Assembly (NCBI RefSeq): GCF_000430765.1
Contig: NZ_AUMQ01000030.1
Coordinates: 62,001 to 126,000, forward strand
DNA length: 64,000 nt
From: Peribacillus kribbensis DSM 17871
Lineage (GTDB): Bacteria > Bacillota > Bacilli > Bacillales > DSM-1321
Direction: 5' to 3'
Shown: positions 15,815 to 23,386 of the stretch, one piece after another
How the letters are laid out: each line of letters opens with the position of its first letter
Position numbering within the stretch: position 1 is the first letter of the stretch
Program-made: the position numbers and the translations under genes
The notes under the pieces: model-generated
Databases searched by the model: none
Told to the model about the DNA's origin: nothing
The model's input: only the letters and a program-made list of their open reading frames with translations

Positions 15815-16213
15815 TAAAATTGAGGCCATGGCTTACCATTAGAGATTTTCTCTTCAGATGGCAAGCACATAAATTAAAAGGAACTAAAAATAATAGAGTT
15901 CATCTCCATAGGGAGTCCTCCTTGGTTATCAAATTAGGGGTCAATCCGCGTCGATTTGACACCCTGCATCATACCAAGAGGGCTCTTTTTGTTCAGGTTC
16001 CCAATAAAGGAAGATACGCAGAAGCGCTAAGGGCTCTAAAAGAGAGTGCGTGAGCGAATTTAACAACAAGCAGAACGGAGCAAATCGGTTAAGCATTACT
16101 AAGTATTTGCACGGATAAATTTAACAAAAATTTAAGATTTATTTTAAAGTTTATTTAGACATGAAGGCTATTGTTAATCTGTACCAAAAAAATTTTAAGA
16201 AGGAGGAAGTACC
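15815..16213 (+). ncRNA. Structured intergenic RNA region ending in terminator-like hairpins
   Basis: No convincing gene lies in these 399 bases. Two elaborate hairpins are visible. The first (~15830-15868) pairs GCTT-CCAT-AGAG with CTCT-ATGG-AAGC. The second (15912-15990) pairs AGTCCTCCTTGGT with ACCAAGAGGGCT, encloses AGGGGTCAA/TTTGACACCCT, and ends in TTTTT. The second looks like an extended terminator of the M23 gene or the 3' end of a small RNA. A 77-codon frame crosses it, with no ribosome binding site. The right end (from ~16100) is the AT-rich promoter region of the next gene. Confidence 0.35.
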
Positions 16214-17113
16214 ATGAATTCAAAAGTTCTTACTGCCGTGGGAATCAGCGGCCTGCTTATGGCAGGTGGAGTTTTATCTGCATCTGCGTCCGCTTCGGGT
16301 TATGATCTTTTTAAAACATCCGTAAAGAAGACGCAAAAAGTAAATAGCTTTACTGCCCATGTTCAGGCTTCTTTAGAAGACAATGGCAGCACTATTTACA
16401 GTGTGGATTCTGTAAGTAAAGAAAACTTGAAAGCTGACAATGGCAGCAGCAACGTATTAGTTGTTAATGATGGAAAAAAGTCACAGATGAATTTTTACAA
16501 CGATGAAAAGCAGACTGTGGTGAAAAGCAGCAGTGACAACAAGTATTATGTCAAGCAGGATAATGAAAACAAATGGAAAGATTCTAAAGACAACCATAAA
16601 GAAGAACAATTTTCTGCTGGAAAACAAAAAGATATTGAGGCTATTTTTGACGCCCTCACCAAAAATTATCAGGATAGTGTGACTAGCAAGGAATTGTCTA
16701 ACGGCAATACAGAACTTAAACTGGATCTTTCAAAGAATGAGATTCCTGCAGTTGGTCAGGCAGTAATGTCTTTCTTCCTGAAAAACATTGACCAGCAGAG
16801 ATCAGAAAATGCTCATGAAGGATTTGGACCACTTCAATATGCGAACTTGAAACCGGCTATCCCTCAATTAACAAGCAATATTTCTGTATCGAGGGTAGTA
16901 CTCAAGGGCGAAGTAAATCCACACCAATACTTAACAGGCCAAAAGGCTGACGTATATGTTTCAGGAAAAGATCCCGATGGTACAGAACATAACGTAGTGC
17001 TCCATATTATAAGCAATCTGGACAATTTGAATAAGACAAATGCAGATACTGTAGATTTAAAAGGCAAGCAAGTTGTCAAAGTACAGGATCGCCATGATGG
17101 GCATGAAGATTAG
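16214..17113 (+). CDS. Secreted protein of unknown function
   Basis: A 299-aa protein with a signal peptide (~residues 1-28, ending ASASAS). The mature part is hydrophilic and rich in Asn, Lys, Ser and Asp: YDLFKTSVKKTQKVNSFTAHVQ at the start, alternating beta-rich stretches in the middle, and a C-terminal DRHDGHED. The overall layout recalls the LolA/LppX-like lipoprotein fold seen in many Bacillus exported proteins, but I cannot name a family. There is no lipobox Cys, so it is secreted rather than lipid-anchored. The ribosome binding site AGAAGGAGGAAG is strong. It precedes the ABC/two-component operon but is separated from it by a terminator. Confidence 0.7.
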   Translation: MNSKVLTAVGISGLLMAGGVLSASASASGYDLFKTSVKKTQKVNSFTAHVQASLEDNGSTIYSVDSVSKENLKADNGSSNVLVVNDGKKSQMNFYNDEKQTVVKSSSDNKYYVKQDNENKWKDSKDNHKEEQFSAGKQKDIEAIFDALTKNYQDSVTSKELSNGNTELKLDLSKNEIPAVGQAVMSFFLKNIDQQRSENAHEGFGPLQYANLKPAIPQLTSNISVSRVVLKGEVNPHQYLTGQKADVYVSGKDPDGTEHNVVLHIISNLDNLNKTNADTVDLKGKQVVKVQDRHDGHED

Positions 17114-17133
17114 TTATTTTCCTTTAAATTAGA

Positions 17134-17166
17134 GGCAGAGGAGGGTTCTCTCTCTGCCTTTTTTTC
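17134..17166 (+). terminator. Terminator after the secreted protein gene
   Basis: GGCAGAG/CTCTGCC stem followed by T8. Confidence 0.8.
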
Positions 17167-17217
17167 GCTAATTATAATTTATATTCCATAAATTTCCTGA
17201 AGACATGGACCTAAAAA

Positions 17218-17238
17218 CGGCTGGCTTTGCCGCTTTTT
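17218..17238 (+). terminator. Possible attenuator in the leader of the ABC/two-component operon
   Basis: CGGC-N7-GCCG followed by CTTTTT lies ~100 bases before the ATPase gene. It is short, so it could be a weak terminator or chance. Confidence 0.3.
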
Positions 17239-17334
17239 CCTCACATGAAGAAAAACGTGCAGCTTTTCCGAGTATGTCTTATTCCAGCGTAATTACTATT
17301 CTTATGATCCGGGTTTATTAAAGGAGGGGATAAG

Positions 17335-18060
17335 ATGCAAAAAATCCTTGAGATACAAAATGTGACAAAAAGATATAAAAATGGCAGAGGAATAGAAAGC
17401 ATCAATTTAACCGTTAACCAGGGAGAAGTGTTTGGTCTGCTGGGCCCAAATGGTGCGGGGAAAACGACATTAATGAAATGTATCGTTTCTTTATGCCAGC
17501 CTGACAGCGGACAAATTTTTATACAGGGTTATAATGTAAGAGAACAATTCGAAAAGGCTCTTAAATCTGTAGGTACTTTAATCAGCGGAGTAGAAGCGAT
17601 TGATTATTTGACTGCATATGAGAATCTCTTGCTCATTTCCCGTCTATATCCTGAAATAGAAACTCATAGGATCGAAACGGTATTGGAATGGGTTGGAATG
17701 GAACAGCACAAGAATGAAAAGATTAAGTCCTTTTCCACTGGAATGCGGCAAAGGCTGTATTTAGCTGCAGCACTACTGGCTAAACCTTCTTTTGTTATAC
17801 TGGATGAGCCAACAAATGGACTGGATATAGAAGGAAAACTGGACTTTCAGCACCTGATTGCCAAATTGGCAAAAGAAGAAGGAGTCACATTCATTTTGTC
17901 TACACATCTGATTGATGAAGTAGAACGATTATGTGATAGAGTAGCTATTCTTTCAAAAGGAAAAATTATTGGAGAATCATCAAAAAATGATTTAGAGCAA
18001 AATCAGACATTTGAATCCTTTTATATTGATTGTATTAAGAAAAGGAAGGAGACGGGGTAA
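17335..18060 (+). CDS. ABC transporter ATP-binding protein
   Basis: A 241-aa ATPase with Walker A GPNGAGKTT (~37-45), an unusual signature FSTGMRQRL in place of LSGGQ, Walker B FVILDEPTNGLD and the H-loop STHLIDE. It is similar to the ATPases of bacitracin/lantibiotic-type exporters that pair with ABC-2 permeases. The stop overlaps the start of the permease by one base, and histidine kinase and response regulator genes follow. The set is probably a peptide-antibiotic or envelope-stress detoxification module, but the substrate is unknown. Confidence 0.85.
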   Translation: MQKILEIQNVTKRYKNGRGIESINLTVNQGEVFGLLGPNGAGKTTLMKCIVSLCQPDSGQIFIQGYNVREQFEKALKSVGTLISGVEAIDYLTAYENLLLISRLYPEIETHRIETVLEWVGMEQHKNEKIKSFSTGMRQRLYLAAALLAKPSFVILDEPTNGLDIEGKLDFQHLIAKLAKEEGVTFILSTHLIDEVERLCDRVAILSKGKIIGESSKNDLEQNQTFESFYIDCIKKRKETG

Positions 18061-18794
18061 TGTTAAATCTAAGAAATGAGTGGATGAAATTAACCCGTAG
18101 ACGGTCTGCTATAACGCTGCTTGTAATTTCCGGAGTATTACCTTTAATCGCTGGTCCTGTCATCAAGATTTTGCAGAATAAATTCAGCTTCACGGCGTTT
18201 GATGGGGAAAGCTTTCCGCTTGCGATGCTAAGTCTGGCTGTTTCTTTTTATTTACCATTATTACTCGCTTTGGCCGTTAGTGAATTATTTTCAGGAGAAC
18301 AAGAACAAAAAACACTTGCTTTTTTGCTGGTACGCCCTATTTCAAGGATGAACATATTTAAATCCAAAATGATCAGCACCGGAATTTATTTACTACTGCT
18401 GCTTCTTATTATTTGTATTACGTCTCTTTTATCAGGTGCAATCTGGCTTGAAAACTTTACAATGCAGGGATTAATGCTGGCAGTTGCATCGTTTCTACTA
18501 TCATGGTTTCCATTAATGGCTCTAGGTCTGTTATTTATATTCCTGGTTCAATGGATAGGATCAAGCAGCCGGGCCTTAACATTTTCTATTATCCTATATT
18601 TGGCCTTGATGGTTGTTAATTTTCTATTTCCCGGACTGGCACGATGGCTTCCTACATACGATAGCAACTGGTATCAAAGATGGATAAATAGCGGCTTAAG
18701 TGTCCTTGTTATGGGAAGAACCTTATTTCTGCTGTCATGGAGTGTCCTATTTTATACTTTGGGCTATTATAAATTCAGCAGGAAAGAATTTTGA
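18060..18794 (+). CDS. ABC-2 type permease
   Basis: A 244-aa membrane protein with six predicted segments and the ABC-2 hallmarks LVIS...PLIAG early and SGEQEQKTLAFLLVRPISR after the second segment. It is coupled to the ATPase gene (TAATG overlap) and is followed after 3 bases by the kinase gene. It acts as the membrane partner of that ATPase. Confidence 0.83.
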   Translation: MLNLRNEWMKLTRRRSAITLLVISGVLPLIAGPVIKILQNKFSFTAFDGESFPLAMLSLAVSFYLPLLLALAVSELFSGEQEQKTLAFLLVRPISRMNIFKSKMISTGIYLLLLLLIICITSLLSGAIWLENFTMQGLMLAVASFLLSWFPLMALGLLFIFLVQWIGSSSRALTFSIILYLALMVVNFLFPGLARWLPTYDSNWYQRWINSGLSVLVMGRTLFLLSWSVLFYTLGYYKFSRKEF

Positions 18795-18797
18795 GTT

Positions 18798-20291
18798 TTG
18801 AAAGCGGTGGAACAAATGTCAATTCGCCTACGATTATTGCTGTCCTATATTGCGATGATTTTTATTCCAATTCTCTTCGCTATGGTATCAGCCTTATTGA
18901 TTGCTTTGCTATTCAGGGGAGATGTAAAGGAGCTTCGGAATATCTATCTGCCGCCTGAGCATCAAAGAGATCTATCGGTTAAGGATGAATTGTTTCTTGA
19001 TTTGGGCCGCCAATCGGTCAAAGACCCGGGATTATTCTTAGATCGGCCGTACTTAACCGGTATGGAAAAAAAGTTAAAAAAATCTGGAGCTTCACTTGTC
19101 ATACGCAAAGGCAAAAAAATTACTTATCTATCCTCTTCTTTAAAGGGGCTGGATACAAAGGACCTGCCACAGTTTGGGGTTTATCAGGACATAGACCCTA
19201 TTGAAAGAATTGATCATCAATTCTACTCCATAAAAAAGCTTGATTTCTTCTTCCCTAGGGGGACAGAAGGTTCTCTGTTTTTTATTTCAGATGCTAGCAG
19301 CCTTGCTAAGTTTGTACGTTCTTTTTTTCCAGGATTATTTATTGGTTTAATTCTAATTTTAATTATTACAAACGGCTTGTTAACATACTACGTATCCAGA
19401 AGTATTATCAGGCCGATAAGAGAGCTTCAGAAGGCTGCAAAAGAAATAAAGGATGGAAATTTAGACGATAAAATTGAACCAATGTCAAAGGATGAGCTGG
19501 GACAACTTGCATTGGGTTTTGATAAAATGAGAGTAAGACTTAAAGAATCAATGGAACTGCAATCGGCTTATGAGGATAATCGTAAAGAACTGATTGCTAA
19601 TATCTCGCATGATTTAAAAACTCCTATTACCACGATTAAGGGATATGTTGAGGGTATTCGTGACGGGGTGGCAAATAGTCCTGCTCGGATGGAACGTTAT
19701 ATCCAGACGATCTACAATAAAGCGATTGATCTTGACCATATGATTGACGAACTATTCTTATATTCAAAACTGGACTTACAGAGGCTGCCATTTCATTTTG
19801 AGTTCATACAATTTGATCATTATATTCAGGATTTTGTAGAAGAGCTTCAATTTGATGTGGAAGATATGAATGTGGTAGTCTCATTGGAAATCGAGAAAAA
19901 TAGAGATTATTCAGTATTGGGCGACCGAGAGCACCTTAAGAGGGTTATATCCAATATTGTAAATAACTCCTTAAAATATAATGAAAAAGTAAACAAAAAG
20001 CTATCCTTTCATTTATCTGACATACAGTCCCATATTCAGTTAAGTATTAAAGATAATGGACCTGGCATATCTGCAGAAAATCTTCCTTTAATTTTTGACC
20101 GTTTCTACCGTGCTGATTTAGCTAGAGGAACGGAAAAGGGAGGAAGCGGCCTTGGTTTATCTATTGCAAAAAGAATTATAGAGGAGCACAAAGGATCGAT
20201 TTGGGCAGAAAGCAGGGTAGGGCATGGCACAATGATTTCATTTACCTTAAAAAAAGCAGGTGGGCAGGATGAAAACAGTTCTCATTATTGA
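18798..20291 (+). CDS. Sensor histidine kinase
   Basis: A 497-aa membrane kinase (479 aa if the ATG at 18816 is used; the TTG at 18798 lacks a good ribosome binding site, so 18816 is possible). Two membrane segments (~20-42 and ~175-200) flank an extracellular sensor of ~130 residues. HAMP is at ~200-250, and the HisKA block NISHDLKTPITTIKGY holds the phosphorylated His. The ATPase part has NNSLKYN (N box), DNGPGIS (G1) and GGSGLGLSIAKRI (G2). The large sensor domain differs from the short-loop BceS-type sensors. The regulator gene overlaps its 3' end. Confidence 0.87.
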   Translation: MKAVEQMSIRLRLLLSYIAMIFIPILFAMVSALLIALLFRGDVKELRNIYLPPEHQRDLSVKDELFLDLGRQSVKDPGLFLDRPYLTGMEKKLKKSGASLVIRKGKKITYLSSSLKGLDTKDLPQFGVYQDIDPIERIDHQFYSIKKLDFFFPRGTEGSLFFISDASSLAKFVRSFFPGLFIGLILILIITNGLLTYYVSRSIIRPIRELQKAAKEIKDGNLDDKIEPMSKDELGQLALGFDKMRVRLKESMELQSAYEDNRKELIANISHDLKTPITTIKGYVEGIRDGVANSPARMERYIQTIYNKAIDLDHMIDELFLYSKLDLQRLPFHFEFIQFDHYIQDFVEELQFDVEDMNVVVSLEIEKNRDYSVLGDREHLKRVISNIVNNSLKYNEKVNKKLSFHLSDIQSHIQLSIKDNGPGISAENLPLIFDRFYRADLARGTEKGGSGLGLSIAKRIIEEHKGSIWAESRVGHGTMISFTLKKAGGQDENSSHY

Positions 20292-20958
20292 AGATGAGAA
20301 AAGCATCGCGGAGTTGGAACGGGATTATTTAGAGATAGACGGATTCAAGGTGGAAATTGCTTTGACAGGAAGGGAAGGTCTAGAAATGGCTATAAACCTG
20401 GATGTTGATCTGGTATTGTTAGATCTTATGCTTCCAGGCATAGACGGCTTCCAAATTTGCAAATCGATCCGTTCAAGAAAGGATATCCCCATCCTGATGG
20501 TTACTGCAAAAAAAGAGGATTATGATAAAATACTCGGTCTTGGAATCGGTGCGGATGATTATATTGTAAAGCCCTTCAGCCCAAGTGAATTAGTTGCGAG
20601 GGTAAAAGCGCATCTTTCCAGGTATGAACGGCTGATTGGAAGGGATACCCAGAATGATGTCATCATGATTAGGGGCCTTCGAATTGACCCAACTTCCCGC
20701 AGGGTATTTGTAAATACACATGAGGTGATCTTTACGACAAAAGAGTTTGATCTCCTTACTTTTTTTGCCCTCCATCCGAATCAAGTTTTTAGCAAGGATC
20801 AATTATTTGAACGATTATGGGGGTATGATTCCCTTGGTGATATATCAACAGTTACAGTACACATAAGGAAAATCAGAGAAAAAGTCGAAACAGACCCTTC
20901 AAATCCTCAATATATCGAAACAGTTTGGGGAGCAGGATACCGGTTTAAGGGAGAATAA
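20269..20958 (+). CDS. OmpR-family response regulator
   Basis: A 229-aa regulator. The receiver domain has acidic pair E8/D9, phosphorylated Asp52 (LLDLMLPG), and Lys in KPFSPSELVARV. A C-terminal winged helix follows, ending GAGYRFKGE. The ATG at 20269 gives the standard MKTVLIIEDE start; a GTG at 20260 is also open. It overlaps the kinase gene by 23 bases. It probably controls the ABC genes of the same operon. Confidence 0.88.
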   Translation: MKTVLIIEDEKSIAELERDYLEIDGFKVEIALTGREGLEMAINLDVDLVLLDLMLPGIDGFQICKSIRSRKDIPILMVTAKKEDYDKILGLGIGADDYIVKPFSPSELVARVKAHLSRYERLIGRDTQNDVIMIRGLRIDPTSRRVFVNTHEVIFTTKEFDLLTFFALHPNQVFSKDQLFERLWGYDSLGDISTVTVHIRKIREKVETDPSNPQYIETVWGAGYRFKGE

Positions 20959-20966
20959 GAACGTAG

Positions 20967-20998
20967 AAGGAATCGCTATTTGCGATTCCTTTTGTTTT
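20967..20998. terminator. Terminator of the ABC/two-component operon
   Basis: AAGGAATCG/CGATTCCTT stem followed by TTGTTTTAT. The complementary strand is A-rich on the other side, so weak use by the facing relic is possible. Confidence 0.75.
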
Positions 20999-21332
20999 AT
21001 TTATTTGCTCCATTTATGAGATTAAGAGAATGATTAAGTGCAGATTTACACTTGGCGGCATTAGGATTCGAAGAGCGAACAGCTGCTAAAGCCACATCAA
21101 TTGTCCCATCAATTTTTGTCCATGTTGTTCCATCTAAATTTCTAAGTTTAGGTTCTGCTGTATCCCATTGATGCTCCAAATCGTCTGCGCCTTTTTTCGC
21201 CAAAGTAAAGTTATTTGAGTTTACATCTTCCAGCATTTTGTTTTCAATTTTCGCAAAAGCTGTTAATTGTCCACCTAATGTGGCCTGTGTTGAATCGGTT
21301 TGCGATGATATATAATTGTTTCTCCATACATA
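20997..21332 (-). pseudogene. 5'-truncated gene relic, extracytoplasmic helical protein
   Basis: The frame stays open from a stop at 21333-21335 down to 20997, about 111 codons. The only ATG is internal (21236), giving 79 aa beginning MLEDVNSNNF. The coding sense continues upstream of that ATG (TQATLGGQLTAFAKIENK), with no start codon or ribosome binding site. Its pattern (DLEHQWDTAEPKLRNLDG, WTKIDGTIDVALAAVRSSNP) resembles small periplasmic or secreted helical domains of Bacillus. The N-terminus with any signal peptide is missing, so it is probably a remnant. A short intact protein starting at 21236 cannot be excluded. Confidence 0.45.
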
Positions 21333-21474
21333 TTAAACAATTCTACCTAGACTAAGTTCACTTTGAAAATACCACCACCCATATATAAAATTGTTTTATT
21401 TGAAACAATCATAATGGTGAGTTCTTAATTTTTTTATTTATAGCTATTAAAAAAGCATTAATTTTTTCTTAACA

Positions 21475-21648
21475 TCATTTAACTACACCCTTTCTTGTTA
21501 AATCGGGTGCAAAATTCCGGGCCATACCGGTGACTGCATGGACAACAACAGCCACAGCTGTAATTTTCAGTCCATGTATCCAGCCCGAATCCAAGATGGG
21601 AAAGTTTTTGATCCATATGGCAAATAGAATTAACAGAGGGGATCCCCT
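21475..21648 (-). pseudogene. chrA (chromate transporter) relic
   Basis: Between stop codons, the minus strand reads ~57 residues including SPLLILFAIWIKNF, then GWIHGLKITAVAVVVHAV and TGMARNFAPDLTRKG. This is the GWLHGLKxxAVAVVAxAVxGMAR block found early in ChrA-type chromate transporters. Nothing of the rest of ChrA is present and there is no start codon. It is a decayed fragment of a ~390-aa gene. Together with the neighbouring truncated frame it marks 21.0-21.7 kb as a site of gene loss or rearrangement. Confidence 0.55.
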
Positions 21649-21727
21649 TTACAAAATCATTACATAAGTTCCTTTAGAGATTAACAAAAGCTCCATGTGG
21701 TAATAGATAGAAGAAGGAGGTGCAGCA

Positions 21728-21883
21728 ATGTCCAATAACAGAGAGCCGGAAGCGAAAGCAGGATACGAATATAATGAGAACACGAAAAACCAGCAAAACA
21801 CTTTAAATAATGAAGATGTATATGAGAAGATGGGAGACAACCCGGAGCACAACCGGATAAAGGAAGATTATGAGAATGAATAG
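21728..21883 (+). CDS. Small hydrophilic protein, 51 aa
   Basis: A 51-aa highly charged protein (MSNNREPEAKAGYEYNENTK to RIKEDYENE), rich in Asn, Glu and Lys, with no hydrophobic segment. A near-perfect GAAGGAGGTG ribosome binding site and a terminator 5 bases after its stop show an intact unit. It resembles intrinsically disordered stress or spore-associated small proteins, but I do not recognise a family. Confidence 0.7.
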   Translation: MSNNREPEAKAGYEYNENTKNQQNTLNNEDVYEKMGDNPEHNRIKEDYENE

Positions 21884-21887
21884 CAGG

Positions 21888-21915
21888 ACCGCTCATGCAT
21901 TGGGCGGTTTTTTCT
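21888..21915 (+). terminator. Terminator of the 51-aa gene
   Basis: ACCGC/GCGGT stem, 11-base loop, T6. Confidence 0.7.
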
Positions 21916-22010
21916 TTCAATCAAATAACATATTTGTAACAAGACTTCGACTAAATTTATGATAAGATAAATTCATACATAAGATAACTACAGTAAAGAG
22001 GAAGAATGAC

Positions 22011-23177
22011 ATGTTAAAAAAGATATTAAAAGCTTATGACTATCCAATATTCTTTACGATTATTGTTCTTTGTCTCTTCGGTTTAATGATGGTCTACAGT
22101 TCAAGCATGATAACAGCCGTGGCCCGGTATGGAGTGTCCGCAGACTTTTTCTTTCAAAGACAGAAAGTAGCGTTCATTATTGGAATTGCCGCCATGCTGA
22201 TCACCATGTTTATTCCATATCAGCTGTACAAGCAGCCTAAATTTCTCGCGGCCATCATGGCCGGGACGGGTTTTCTTTTAGTGCTGGTGTTTTTTGTGGG
22301 ACATACTGCGGGAAACGCACAAAGCTGGATTGAAATCGGTCCATTCAAGCTGCAGCCTGCTGAGGTTGCCAAGCTTGGGGTCATCATCTATCTTTCGGCC
22401 ATCTATTCTAAAAGGCAGGACCGGATTGATAATATTGATAAAGCGGTTATGCCGACCATGATTTTCCTTGGTGCTATTTGTTTCTTTATCGCCCTCCAGC
22501 CAGACTATGGGAATGTGGTCATCATCCTTATGATTGCTGGGATGATTTTGATGTCATCCGGCATGTCCCTGAAAGGCCTCTCGAAGCTTGGGGGCGTCCT
22601 CGTGGCTGCTTTTGTACTAATTGCTATACTTGTCATTATTACAGGCAATTTTTCGACTGTTGTTTCGGAAAAGCGTATGTCAAGGTTTGAAGTATTAAGC
22701 GATCCATTTAAAACTGAGCAAAATGAAGGATTTCACCTTGCGAATTCTCTGCTTGCAATAGGGTCAGGCGGCGTGAAGGGCCTTGGTCTTGGACAAAGCA
22801 TCCAAAAATATGGCTATCTGCCAGAGTCACATACCGATTTCATCATCTCGATCATATCAGAAGAGCTTGGATTCTTGGGTGTAGCCTTCGTTCTGGCAGG
22901 TCTTGGCTTTATTGTATTAAGGGGCTTCCTGCTTGCGGCCAGATGTAAAGATGCATTTGGGAGCCTTCTGTTGATTGGGATCTCGTCCATGATCGGCATA
23001 CAGGTGATGATTAATCTTGGAGGGGCAACCGGACTGATTCCAATTACAGGGATTACGCTTCCATTTATCAGCTATGGAGGTTCCTCATTAATTCTTCTCC
23101 TGGGATCCATGGGAATCTATCAGAATGTCGTGATGAAAATGAATTTGAAAAAGCGGAATCAGGAACAAATAGATTAG
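22011..23177 (+). CDS. FtsW/RodA/SpoVE (SEDS) peptidoglycan glycosyltransferase
   Basis: A 388-aa protein with ten membrane segments and the SEDS hallmarks: FGLMMVYSSS in TM1, AQSWIEIGPFKLQPAEVAKL, ALQPDYGNVVI, and GLIPITGITLPFISYGGSS with the ESHTDFIISIISEELGF loop containing the catalytic-type Asp. These proteins polymerise lipid II together with a class B PBP. The N-terminus (KAYDYPIFFTIIVLCLFGLMMVYSSS) is FtsW/RodA-like. Which of FtsW, RodA or SpoVE it is cannot be decided from this context, since no class B PBP gene is adjacent. It is monocistronic with a strong terminator. Confidence 0.88.
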   Translation: MLKKILKAYDYPIFFTIIVLCLFGLMMVYSSSMITAVARYGVSADFFFQRQKVAFIIGIAAMLITMFIPYQLYKQPKFLAAIMAGTGFLLVLVFFVGHTAGNAQSWIEIGPFKLQPAEVAKLGVIIYLSAIYSKRQDRIDNIDKAVMPTMIFLGAICFFIALQPDYGNVVIILMIAGMILMSSGMSLKGLSKLGGVLVAAFVLIAILVIITGNFSTVVSEKRMSRFEVLSDPFKTEQNEGFHLANSLLAIGSGGVKGLGLGQSIQKYGYLPESHTDFIISIISEELGFLGVAFVLAGLGFIVLRGFLLAARCKDAFGSLLLIGISSMIGIQVMINLGGATGLIPITGITLPFISYGGSSLILLLGSMGIYQNVVMKMNLKKRNQEQID

Positions 23178-23180
23178 AAG

Positions 23181-23226
23181 ACTGGGGTAATTCCGGTGAA
23201 AGCCGGAATTATCCCAGTTTTTTTTT
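23181..23226 (+). terminator. Terminator of the SEDS gene
   Basis: A 16-bp stem (23181-23196 with 23203-23218), 6-base loop, and a run of T to 23226. Confidence 0.9.
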
Positions 23227-23245
23227 CGGAGTGAATTAGGTAAAT

Positions 23246-23289
23246 TGAAATATATTTGAAACATTTATCGATAAATAAAATGGTATAAT
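23246..23289 (+). promoter_or_regulatory. Promoter with WalR-like box, M23 paralogue 3
   Basis: TGAAAT (23246-23251) - N5 - TGAAAC (23257-23262), then 21 bases to TATAAT (23284-23289). Spacing is identical to paralogues 1 and 2, although the surrounding sequence has diverged; conservation limited to the repeat and -10 supports function. Confidence 0.65.
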
Positions 23290-23386
23290 AGTCATGGATT
23301 TGGATAAAGGTGACAAAAAATCCATAAATTTAAGAAATTAACAGGATTTGTGACGAAAAAAGGATTTAAACAAGCGGGGGAAAACA

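Noticed and set aside
15820-16053. 77-codon plus-strand ORF after M23 paralogue 2
   Set aside because: It crosses two strong hairpins and has neither a ribosome binding site nor protein-like composition; it is better explained as structured RNA or intergenic DNA.
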